A stretch of 22,460 nt of DNA from CAZUZS01 sp964624795 (lineage in GTDB: Bacteria; Calditrichota; Calditrichia; RBG-13-44-9): assembly GCA_964624795.1 (NCBI GenBank), contig CAZUZS010000073.1:1-22460 (forward strand), read 5' to 3'. The notes under the pieces were generated by a model. The model did no database searches. It was given only the letters and a program-made list of their open reading frames with translations, and was not told where the DNA came from. How positions within the stretch are numbered: the stretch's first letter is position 1; the number at the start of each line of letters is the position of its first letter. Below are positions 14,964 through 22,404 of this stretch, piece by piece. Position numbers and translations under genes: made by a program.

Positions 14964-16208
14964 CTACTCCGAATATTCCGGCTTCCATTCCTCAGTCGTG
15001 CCGTTTCTCATTGCGCGGTTTGCCATATCGACGCAAATGGCGACGTCCCGCCCATTGTTAATATTGGATTGCGGCATTTTGCCGGTGCGGACGCAATCTG
15101 CGAAATCCAGAAACATCGCCATGGTGGTTTCATAGTCATCGTTCGTATTATTTTCCACCGTGATGGGAATCGGTTCGCTGCGCGCCCATGCCAGCCGGGT
15201 GGCACCGGTAATCGCCTCCACAGATTCATTTTCTTCGTCCAGTAGCTTTTTGACCTGTTTCGGTTCGGAATAGAAATGGGCTTTTTGCCCCTCTTCCTTA
15301 TGAATGGTGATGGTACCTTCCGTTCCCATAAAAATCATCGCAACATCTTCGAAAGCGTTGGTGGTGATGGCCTGAAAAGAGGCCTTGATTCCACCCGGAT
15401 ATTCGAAAATGGTGGTGACATTATCGTAGGTTTCCCGTCCGTCCTTCCAGTAATCGATTCCACCAAATCCGGTTACCTTTTTAGGCACTTCTCCCAGATA
15501 CCAGTTTACCACATTGATCTGATGGGAACACAGCTCTGCCATCAACCCTCCGGAGTATTCGCGATACATGCGCCAGTTGAGCAAGCGTTCGAATTTCGGA
15601 TCGGGTACGGCAACCCGCCAGTTGGTATTTCGATTATAATTGCAGCGAATGTGAGTTAACTGGCCGCAGGCGCCGTCATTTATCATTTGACAAACTTTGT
15701 TGAACAGCGGACTGCTCTTCCACTGGTAAGCAACCTGGAAGGCACCTTTTGCCCGTTTCACCGCCTGGGAAAGAGAAAGCGCCTCTTCCGCGTTCATGGT
15801 CATGGTCTTTTGACAGATGATGTGTTTGCCGGTTGCCAATGTATCCAAAACCATGCGGTAGTGCAGATATTGAGGAGTACAGATGAGCACCGCATCCAAA
15901 TCTTTGTTTTCCAAAAGCCGGCGGTAATCGTCATACGATTTCGCCCCTTTTTCGGCGTATTTCAATCCGTTGGCCAGGTGCGGGGGATAGATATCGCAGC
16001 AGGCTGCAACTTTGATCCCCGGCGTGCCCTTCATAATTTCTGCCTCCCAGGCGCCGCGGTCCCCGGTACCAATCACTCCCATCAGAATGGTGTCGTTAGC
16101 GGCGACCTTTCTTTGCGGCTGCCCGAATGCCCGTGTTCCAAGCGACAGCCCCGCTGCTGCTGCCGCACTGGTCTGAATAAATTTCCGTCTGGATATTTTA
16201 ATGGACAT
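14964..16208 (-). CDS. Tat-exported Gfo/Idh/MocA family oxidoreductase
   Basis: A 414-residue protein with a twin-arginine signal (SRRKFIQTSAAAAAG, R7-R8). MGVIGTGDRG at 43-52 is the Rossmann dinucleotide-binding loop, CDIYP ends strand 2, and ICTPQYLHYRMV leads to ICQKTM, where K134 corresponds to the catalytic Lys of the usual EKP motif (Glu and Pro are replaced here). The C-terminal domain has MAELCSHQINVVNWYLGEVP with H229. These enzymes oxidise, reduce or epimerise sugars using NAD(P), usually tightly bound; Tat export of folded, cofactor-loaded protein fits this. Some relatives are glycosidases of the GH109/GH179 type. AAAGGAG eight bases before the ATG fixes the start. A 220-bp leader suggests its own promoter. 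Substrate unknown. Confidence 0.92.
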   Translation of the reverse strand: MSIKISRRKFIQTSAAAAAGLSLGTRAFGQPQRKVAANDTILMGVIGTGDRGAWEAEIMKGTPGIKVAACCDIYPPHLANGLKYAEKGAKSYDDYRRLLENKDLDAVLICTPQYLHYRMVLDTLATGKHIICQKTMTMNAEEALSLSQAVKRAKGAFQVAYQWKSSPLFNKVCQMINDGACGQLTHIRCNYNRNTNWRVAVPDPKFERLLNWRMYREYSGGLMAELCSHQINVVNWYLGEVPKKVTGFGGIDYWKDGRETYDNVTTIFEYPGGIKASFQAITTNAFEDVAMIFMGTEGTITIHKEEGQKAHFYSEPKQVKKLLDEENESVEAITGATRLAWARSEPIPITVENNTNDDYETTMAMFLDFADCVRTGKMPQSNINNGRDVAICVDMANRAMRNGTTEEWKPEYSE

Positions 16209-16328
16209 GAGCGCTTCTCCTTTAATTCTTTCAAACAGGGTTTAGACAGTGGACAAAATCATAAAGAGTTGAGCCCGGCGCGGGTTGCCGAATTCCGGAC
16301 ATGTTCATGATTCAATCCCATCTTCAAA

Positions 16329-16340
16329 ATTGTCGACAAT
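16329..16340. promoter_or_regulatory. Perfect 12-bp palindrome upstream of the oxidoreductase gene
   Basis: ATTGTCGACAAT is a perfect palindrome located about 120 bp upstream of the Gfo/Idh/MocA start, in the longest gene-free leader of the right half (220 bp). It could be a regulator-binding operator. No regulator gene is in the window and no promoter hexamers could be placed with confidence. Confidence 0.2.
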
Positions 16341-16428
16341 GGTTCGACTCAAATATTTAATCAATTTTTCCCACCTTTTTTACCCAATCAGATCATGAGA
16401 AACAAGTGGTTTACTTATTTATTGTCAT

Positions 16429-17670
16429 TTACTCATTCTCAGCCGGAATTACTTCTACCTTCACCGGTTGACGTAACCGCTCCGCCCAGTACCGGATTTT
16501 TTCAAAACGGTCTGCTTTTCCGATTTTGAAAACCAGGTAAGCATTTTCTTCCAGGTAGCGGCTTCCTTTCGGGACACATGTCAGGTGGTCGTTGATCAAC
16601 CTCCGATTCCAGTATTTTCTATCCAGCCACTCGCCGATTTGAGTGCGCGGCAGATAGGTGGGAGACAATTCTCCCGACCGGTTGTGATTATCATAGCGGA
16701 GACGAATAGAGCCAAAAGCAAACCCGCGTTCGATATTGTAAAAGCATATCCACGGGGCGTCATTCTCAATGGGCTGATTTCTCAGCAAATCATAGCGGTC
16801 CTTAAACCTTACATCTACCGTTTTCCCGTCCGGGCGCTGAAACGCCAGGTGAGTAAATATACTGTCGGTTGTCATCTCATCGTTTCGGAGTAACTCCAGG
16901 GGGAGATCCTGTATAAAATCCATCTCGGAATAAAATTTGAAATACGGTACGTCGGAGTAAAAATTATAAACAGCGGTCAGCATAATTTCAGGGTGATCCG
17001 GCGCTGCGTCCCGGCGTACCGTTCGAATAAGATAATTGCCTGATGCAACGTAATATTCCCGGGGATTTTCCCAGTGAGCAATCGTGGTATAATACTCCAA
17101 TTCTTCCCGTTTAAAATTAGGCGCCCAATGAACGCGGTCTTCTGCGTTGGTCAGCAACTGGTTGAATCCCAGCTTGATCAGTAATTCCCGGATCTGTCCG
17201 GAGGAATGCGTCTTGGGTTCCGGATCTGCCTTTTTCGTCAAATCAGCAAGATAATATTCATTTTCAATTTTCAATTCCAGGCCCTCACCTTCCATTCGCA
17301 GATCGGTCGGCTGGTGAGTGGCTGCTTTGTCTTCTATCAAACTGAATGTCCTGGCGGCGTGGGCTGCAACAGCAACGGGGAAGACAACTCGCATAACCAT
17401 AGTGTGTTTAGCAGGAAATTTATGTTCCGGAATCGTCTGGCAATAAATTTTTTCGCCGCTGGCCCGGTCCATGGCGATCAGGCCAATTTCCTGGTTTGCC
17501 GAGTCCTGCATCGTAACTTGCAGAGGGAATTCCACATACTCCATTTGCCGCGCCAGCCCGGCAGTTTCATGCAGCACTACCTTTCCCAAAATCCTTTCCT
17601 GCCCCGCCAATATAGAAATCAGGAAATGCACAAAAATTACTGTCAGAATAATTTTACTGGTTGCCTTCAT
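16429..17670 (-). CDS. Unrecognised secreted protein, possibly polysaccharide-lyase-like N-terminal fold
   Basis: A 413-residue protein with a Sec signal ending near ILAGQE (residue 24). I do not recognise the family. Residues about 28-115 read like the beta-rich N-terminal module of exo-rhamnogalacturonan-lyase/YetA-type proteins (VVLHETAGLARQMEYVEFPL, then IYCQTIPEH). The central part has HWAPNF (181-186), DVPYFKFYSEMDF (240-252) and LRNDEMTTDSIFTHLAF (261-277), aromatic and acidic blocks that look like a conserved binding cleft. The C-terminus ends EVIPAENE with no further domain, so it is far shorter than PcRGLX-type lyases. GGAGAG precedes the ATG. It follows the GH42-like lipoprotein gene by 91 bp. 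Action on, or binding of, the same glycan is inferred only from context. Confidence 0.75.
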   Translation of the reverse strand: MKATSKIILTVIFVHFLISILAGQERILGKVVLHETAGLARQMEYVEFPLQVTMQDSANQEIGLIAMDRASGEKIYCQTIPEHKFPAKHTMVMRVVFPVAVAAHAARTFSLIEDKAATHQPTDLRMEGEGLELKIENEYYLADLTKKADPEPKTHSSGQIRELLIKLGFNQLLTNAEDRVHWAPNFKREELEYYTTIAHWENPREYYVASGNYLIRTVRRDAAPDHPEIMLTAVYNFYSDVPYFKFYSEMDFIQDLPLELLRNDEMTTDSIFTHLAFQRPDGKTVDVRFKDRYDLLRNQPIENDAPWICFYNIERGFAFGSIRLRYDNHNRSGELSPTYLPRTQIGEWLDRKYWNRRLINDHLTCVPKGSRYLEENAYLVFKIGKADRFEKIRYWAERLRQPVKVEVIPAENE

Positions 17671-17693
17671 TTTTCAACTCTCCGGCGGAAAAG

Positions 17694-17743
17694 CATGGTG
17701 GACCGGAATGCCGGCTTCAACCTGACAGCAGGTCCACGGCATG
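17694..17743. repeat. Inverted repeat CATGGTGGACC / GGTCCACGGCATG
   Basis: The arms at 17694-17704 and 17731-17743 share a perfect GTGGACC/GGTCCAC core, extended by CATG with a two-base bulge. They are separated by 26 bases containing GCCGGC. It fills most of the 91-bp gap between the GH42-like lipoprotein gene and the next gene. No U-run follows on the minus strand, so it looks like a dispersed palindromic element and not a terminator. Confidence 0.6.
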
Positions 17744-17761
17744 ATTTTCCTGTTAATTTCT

Positions 17762-19783
17762 TTATTCGCACCAGACAATCATCCCGCGCTTGATTTCCGG
17801 AATGACGCAGGTCAGTTCACCATCTTTCCAGGTTCCCTTGATCTTCTCGACTTTTCCCATAAAATCCAGCGAATAGACCTGGCCGTTTTCCTGTGATGGG
17901 AAAGTAATACTCACATTTTCTTCCGGTAATTGAATGGCGTTTTCCTTGGACTTCAATCCCTTAAAATTGGCGATGAAGACATGCAGTTTTCCATCAACTT
18001 TCGCAATCTGTGCCGTCAGGTAGGGAGATGCGGTGACTTTTACCGCAGATTTGTGACCCAGAACCCCATTCAGACTGGCTAGAAAATCACTCTGCATTTT
18101 CGCCAGCTTTTCCGGTTCGGGAGCACCCTGCCAGGCCGCCTCATCAAAACTGCTGCGCATTTCTTTCAGGAACGGCGCTCCAATTGACTGCGGATTGAAG
18201 ACAAATTTCCCTTCAGCTGCTTGCGCTTTATCTCGGCCGGAGATTCCCAGTAATTTAAACACAGGGTTCTCGGCAAACTTGGCTCCGGTATCGTCATACT
18301 TGCCGGCTTCGCCGGTCACCAGCAGGCGTTTACCTGAATCCGTCAATTTGCCGAGCGTCTGCACTTCATCCGAGGAGATGCACCTGACATCCGGCAGAAT
18401 GAGCACATCGCCGGAAAAATCCGCTAATGTGCGGGGTGTTACAATCTGAAATTCCTGGTGCGATTGCAGCAGCATCTGCATAATACCGGTGTAGGCATTG
18501 AAGAAATCATCCGTGAAATAGTCACGGGTTTTTGGAGAAAAATAAACGCCGACCGGGTTCACAACTTCCCGCGGACGATAAATCGTTTTCTCATTTGCAG
18601 CAATCCAGTTGAAAATCTCCTTGCGGGTTGCCATATCGTTGGTACCGGACATCACGTGCCCCCGGGCGTCCCAAAAATTGGTGCCGGCCATAACTTCGGA
18701 CAGCGCCAGGTTCTTCATGGGTTCCTGCGGGCCAAGCGTTTTCAAGTCATCCCAAGAATAGCACAGCATCCAGGACGCCTTCCCTTCGGCAAACGCCCGG
18801 AATGAATACATTCCGATCATGAAATTAAACCAGTCTTTGGGATTGCGTTTGGCAGAAGTGTAGCCCCCGGCGCTGTATTCGTGGGCAATGGCATCCACCA
18901 CCGGATACATGCTATAGACATCGGCACCTACCCGCACCGCATCCTCACCATAGCCGGGATAGATTTCCGGGATGGTCATACATTTTGGATTCACCGACTT
19001 GGCATTTTCATCAATATCCGCCATGAAATCAGTCAGGGTATTGATGCGGAAATCCACCCAGCGGCGGAAGTTGGGATCGCTGAAATCACCTAACTTCAGA
19101 TCGGTTTTGGCATTCAGGCCGGTCTCTTTTTTGAACGCCGCCACGGTGTATTCATCGAAGCTGGCCCAGGTGTCTTCCCATCCCCGGAAATGGGTCATCC
19201 AGTAGGGAATGTCCACATAGATTCCATCGATGCCGGTTGCAGCAATCTGGCGCACCCGCTCCATATAGGTTTTGCGCCATTCTTCCGGGAAGGGACTCAC
19301 CCAGACATCTTCATCACCTTTACTGATCCAGAAGGCGGTGCCGCCTCCAAAAACCGCAGGCTCACCGGTAATCTTGCGCTGCACCCAATCCGGATGATCT
19401 TTATAAAATGAATGTTCCTCCTGGTCTGCATTGGCGGTAATGCATTCCAGCCCGGCGATATAAACAAAAGCGTAGTTGTTAATAGCGTGCGCCTTTTCGG
19501 CGATGGCCTTGATGGCGGCCAGTTTTTCGTCGGGATTCAAAAAGCTCTCGTAACGTCCGGGAATGTCGTTGTCCGTCTCAATTCCATACATGTTAGATTC
19601 CTGCGCATCTTTGATGATGCTGTCCACCCGTTCCAGGCTCAGGCCGTGCCCGCCAATGCGCACGTAATGCGTCCAGTTCTGTTCGGCAGGCGCCGATGTC
19701 TGCGCTTTCTGACTGTTGCAGCCGAGATTCAGCAGAAACGCCAAAACTGCCGCGGCAAAAAGGTAAATTTTAAACATTTTCAT
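17762..19783 (-). CDS. GH42-like TIM-barrel lipoprotein with GATase-like trimerisation domain
   Basis: A 673-residue lipoprotein: AFLLNLGCNS places the acylated Cys at C22. The barrel (about 38-400) has ATGIDGIYVDIPYW with candidate catalytic D191 and TIPEIYPG with E273, a possible second carboxylate. FWISKGDEDVWVSPFPEEWR and MLCYSWDD are other cleft-like blocks. Residues about 420-510 are a GATase-like Rossmann domain (DVLILPDVRCIS, GKRLLVTGEAG). A C-terminal beta-sandwich with HVFIANFKGL follows. This is the plan of hypothetical glycosyl hydrolase families related to GH42 and alpha-amylases. A near-perfect AGGAGGAG precedes the ATG, suggesting strong translation. It starts 31 bp after the CBM9-like gene, so the two are probably co-transcribed. 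Substrate unknown. Confidence 0.8.
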   Translation of the reverse strand: MKMFKIYLFAAAVLAFLLNLGCNSQKAQTSAPAEQNWTHYVRIGGHGLSLERVDSIIKDAQESNMYGIETDNDIPGRYESFLNPDEKLAAIKAIAEKAHAINNYAFVYIAGLECITANADQEEHSFYKDHPDWVQRKITGEPAVFGGGTAFWISKGDEDVWVSPFPEEWRKTYMERVRQIAATGIDGIYVDIPYWMTHFRGWEDTWASFDEYTVAAFKKETGLNAKTDLKLGDFSDPNFRRWVDFRINTLTDFMADIDENAKSVNPKCMTIPEIYPGYGEDAVRVGADVYSMYPVVDAIAHEYSAGGYTSAKRNPKDWFNFMIGMYSFRAFAEGKASWMLCYSWDDLKTLGPQEPMKNLALSEVMAGTNFWDARGHVMSGTNDMATRKEIFNWIAANEKTIYRPREVVNPVGVYFSPKTRDYFTDDFFNAYTGIMQMLLQSHQEFQIVTPRTLADFSGDVLILPDVRCISSDEVQTLGKLTDSGKRLLVTGEAGKYDDTGAKFAENPVFKLLGISGRDKAQAAEGKFVFNPQSIGAPFLKEMRSSFDEAAWQGAPEPEKLAKMQSDFLASLNGVLGHKSAVKVTASPYLTAQIAKVDGKLHVFIANFKGLKSKENAIQLPEENVSITFPSQENGQVYSLDFMGKVEKIKGTWKDGELTCVIPEIKRGMIVWCE

Positions 19784-19814
19784 AGACTCTCCTCCTCGTC
19801 AAACCAGGTTTGAT

Positions 19815-20552
19815 TTATTCAAAAGTTAACGTTCCAAATTTTTTGTATTCATGAAACCGATTCTCGATGGGCTGCCAGGCCCAGTATGCGGACTCGCCGG
19901 TATCATAGTCGCAGCGGTACATGTTCGCCCGCCAGCGGGTGCCGGATTTGGGCGGCACATTGCCCAACGGCGTCAGCAGCTCGTAGGGTATGAAAAATTC
20001 CGCAGTCCATCCGGTAATTGCTGCACCGCTCTTCTTTTCCCCTCCCTGAATGCTGGTGTCATGCTGCGTCCGCCGCTTTCCTTCGTAGTGCCAGGGACGC
20101 CAGCCCAGGAATTTCCCATTGAGATTGGGCACCAGAATGGGCAACTCATAATTCAGCGGCGAGATTTCATATTCAAAATAGATGGGAAACTGTTCGTCCG
20201 GCCAGAGGAACACTTCCACCACATCCTCATTCCACAAGTCCATGAAATCCGAAGTCATGGTCGCGGTCAGTTTTTCATCTTCGCAACGGTAGAGGAAATA
20301 GATGCCGGAATCCGAGTAAAGCACCTTGAACTGTGTTTGCAGATTGCGGGTGTTATTACGGATGGGAGGAATATCGACCCATTCCGTTTTTTCCCACTCC
20401 GGTGAAGTGCCTTCCCCGGTGATCTGGAAATCCTTGCATTTCTTCACCAGCATTTCAGTCAGCCGGTTTCCCGCATCCTGGGCCCTTGCTATCATGAACA
20501 AAGGAAAAACCAGGAAAGCAATCAGGAAAGATTGTAGCAGAATTTGTTTCAT
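19815..20552 (-). CDS. Secreted CBM9-like carbohydrate-binding protein
   Basis: A 245-residue protein with a Sec signal (about 1-24, ending IARAQD). The remainder is one beta-sandwich of the carbohydrate family 9-like type: SPEWEKTEWVDIPPI, VLYSDSGIYFLYRCED, LWNEDVVEVFLWPD (106-119), YFEYEISPLN, WTAEFFIPYELL and a terminal FGTLTFE. The E-V-F-L block and the internal E-binding strand are typical of CBM9-like proteins found alone or fused to glycosidases. GGAG lies five bases before the ATG. It is followed after 31 bp by the GH42-like lipoprotein gene and preceded by the Tat-exported DUF4832-type gene, which fits a role in holding substrate for these enzymes. The ligand is unknown. Confidence 0.87.
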   Translation of the reverse strand: MKQILLQSFLIAFLVFPLFMIARAQDAGNRLTEMLVKKCKDFQITGEGTSPEWEKTEWVDIPPIRNNTRNLQTQFKVLYSDSGIYFLYRCEDEKLTATMTSDFMDLWNEDVVEVFLWPDEQFPIYFEYEISPLNYELPILVPNLNGKFLGWRPWHYEGKRRTQHDTSIQGGEKKSGAAITGWTAEFFIPYELLTPLGNVPPKSGTRWRANMYRCDYDTGESAYWAWQPIENRFHEYKKFGTLTFE

Positions 20553-20571
20553 GAAAACTCCGGTTTTATCA

Positions 20572-20604
20572 ATCTCCCCGAAAGCTTCGAGCTTCCAGGG
20601 AGAT
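20572..20604. repeat. 33-bp nested palindrome ATCTCCC ... GGGAGAT
   Basis: The outer arms ATCTCCC (20572-20578) and GGGAGAT (20598-20604) pair perfectly. Inside, AAGCT-TCG-AGCTT forms a second stem, the two being joined by a CGA/CCA internal loop. It lies in the 73-bp gap between the DUF4832-type and CBM9-like genes. No U-run follows on the minus strand, so it more likely affects mRNA stability or is a dispersed element. Confidence 0.65.
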
Positions 20605-20625
20605 GGGTGGTAAGGTGGTCTTTGG

Positions 20626-22179
20626 TTACCGCAGATTAGGTTTCAAGGTAAGCGAACCGTCAGGATTGGTCTTTTGCTGGCAGGCCCACTTTACCGGATG
20701 TCTTACGCCCTTCACTTCCAGCTCTGCTTTTGCTTTCAGGCCCTTCCAGTCAGTTCCGGAAGGTAGAATGAGCTCGGCCTGGCGCACTTTACCCGGCAGC
20801 GGGTAGCCGGCATCCAGGCAGCCGCTGACATTCACTTTTCCGTCATCGCTGAAGACGGTTAGCCGCAGCACACCCGGCACACCGCTGATGCCATCGTTTA
20901 CCATACCAAACACCAGCCCCGGGTGGCCGTCTTTCTCGAAGTTCCAGATCCAGGACGGACGGACCCGGTAGCCAACCCGCCGGGCAATATGCTCAATGGG
21001 TTCCGGGTATTTGTCATAGTAGCTCATAATATTTTTAGCGGCCAGGTTGTGCCAGTTCCAGAGCGACCAGTAGTTGGCGCCAACATCGATAACGTGCGCA
21101 ATGATGTTTTCGTTGTAAGTCACCCCATCCACGATGTGCAGCGCTTTGGGATCGCCGGTAGTCATGCCAACCTCGCAGATCGCCGCAGTCCATGGAGGCC
21201 GGTTGCTCAACGCTTCAATCTGCTCGTTCTCGATAAAGATTGTATCGGTTCGAATCCAGTTGTTGCTTCGAACGGTGCGGTCCAGCATGTCCGAATTGCC
21301 CACCCGGCTGAAATCCGGCTGCGTATTGGTCACCAGCGGAGTCTTCGTCCAGATTTCCAGTTGGGTTTCCATCATTTTCATAAAAGTCTGTTCGGCGATA
21401 ATGTTATCCGGAAAAGGATTGCCCTCATACGGCCAGGTGTGCCCTTCTCCCCAGAAACCGTACATCATGGTGTCCATAAATTCTACCAGAGTGTTTCCGT
21501 TCAGCTCTTCGGCCAACAGCTCGTTCAACTCCCGGAAAGCGTCCTGGTAGGCAGGATGGTCATAACGGGGCATTTCATGCACTTTCCTGGCCCGCATGCT
21601 TTTGGGATCGGTACGCCATTCTCCCTTCAATTTCACGTAAGGTACCTTCTCCATCAGGAATTCAGGCATTCCCGGTTCGGCGAAATCGGGATTCTCCAGC
21701 ATAATGCGAAAGCCCACCTGCTTGTTGTATTTCTTCGCCAGGTCAAAGGTGATTTTCCAGTATTCCGGGAAATCCAGTTTTCCAGGCCGTTTCTGCACAT
21801 CCCGCCAGTTGGGCCGGATGTAAATTTTCTGGGCAAACGGCAGTTTTACCAGATCTTCCAGTGATTTCTCCAGCGATTCACCCTCGATTTTGGGTGGACC
21901 AAGATCGCCGGATATGTACACCACAAGTCCTTTCCCATAGTTAGGCACAATGTCCTTCGAAGGTGTGGTGGCCATTTCCACACTACTGCCGGGAACCACC
22001 AATTCCGGCGGATATTGCGGGAATGGCCCCTGGTTCAGGCGGTCTTTTGCCTCCGGCCCCGAGCCAAAATCATATTTATCCCAGTTGTGCGCCGGCACGA
22101 AAGCGTGCGCTTTCTTCATCCCAATGCCGGCCAGCGCTGCGGCAGCCCCGCTGGTTTTCAGAAAGGTACGTCTGTCCAT
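20626..22179 (-). CDS. Tat-exported DUF4832-type protein with clan GH-A-like TIM barrel
   Basis: A 517-residue protein beginning MDRRTFLKTSGAAAALAG, a twin-arginine signal (R3-R4) cleaved near residue 26. The barrel region (about 75-385) has YIRPNWRDVQKRPGKLDF, then FMDTMMYGFWGEGHTW with candidate acid/base E245, and TAAICEVGMTTG with candidate nucleophile E336. The Glu spacing (91) matches the DUF4832 paralogues at 1842 (95) and 7045 (90). The C-terminal sandwich (about 390-517) ends NPDGSLTLKPNLR, which allowed the remnant at 6742 to be recognised. AGGAGG seven bases before the ATG fixes the start. It is the first complete gene of the cluster in transcription order, followed by the CBM9-like gene. 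Tat export is unusual for a simple glycosidase and hints at folding or a bound cofactor before export (inference). Confidence 0.82.
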   Translation of the reverse strand: MDRRTFLKTSGAAAALAGIGMKKAHAFVPAHNWDKYDFGSGPEAKDRLNQGPFPQYPPELVVPGSSVEMATTPSKDIVPNYGKGLVVYISGDLGPPKIEGESLEKSLEDLVKLPFAQKIYIRPNWRDVQKRPGKLDFPEYWKITFDLAKKYNKQVGFRIMLENPDFAEPGMPEFLMEKVPYVKLKGEWRTDPKSMRARKVHEMPRYDHPAYQDAFRELNELLAEELNGNTLVEFMDTMMYGFWGEGHTWPYEGNPFPDNIIAEQTFMKMMETQLEIWTKTPLVTNTQPDFSRVGNSDMLDRTVRSNNWIRTDTIFIENEQIEALSNRPPWTAAICEVGMTTGDPKALHIVDGVTYNENIIAHVIDVGANYWSLWNWHNLAAKNIMSYYDKYPEPIEHIARRVGYRVRPSWIWNFEKDGHPGLVFGMVNDGISGVPGVLRLTVFSDDGKVNVSGCLDAGYPLPGKVRQAELILPSGTDWKGLKAKAELEVKGVRHPVKWACQQKTNPDGSLTLKPNLR

Positions 22180-22233
22180 TAATTTGCCTCCTGATTTTTA
22201 AAAGGTGGGAATTTTCATCTTATCGGCTCATAT

Positions 22234-22372
22234 TATTTCTCTCGCAAAGACGCAAAGTGTTAAGATTTTAAATTCCTGAATCTGTCTAATGCTTGCGCCT
22301 AAAAGAACAATTCTACACGATGAACCTTTGAGGATGTTGTTCCTTTGCGTCTTTGCGCCTTTGCGAGAAATA
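22234..22372. repeat. 139-bp element with CGCAAAGA-type inverted ends
   Basis: The left end reads TATTTCTCTCGCAAAGACGC and continues AAAG (22234-22257). The right end (22343-22372), read on the other strand, starts TATTTCTCGCAAAGGCGC and continues AAAGACGCAAAG. Each end is itself a short tandem of CGCAAAGR. The 85-bp interior codes for nothing visible. It lies between the possible upstream gene and the Tat-exported DUF4832-type gene. CGCAAAGACGCAAAG words recur between genes in many environmental bacterial genomes. No transposase is visible. Confidence 0.6.
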
Positions 22373-22404
22373 TTTACATTATGGTAAACCGGCTCATCAC
22401 CAGG

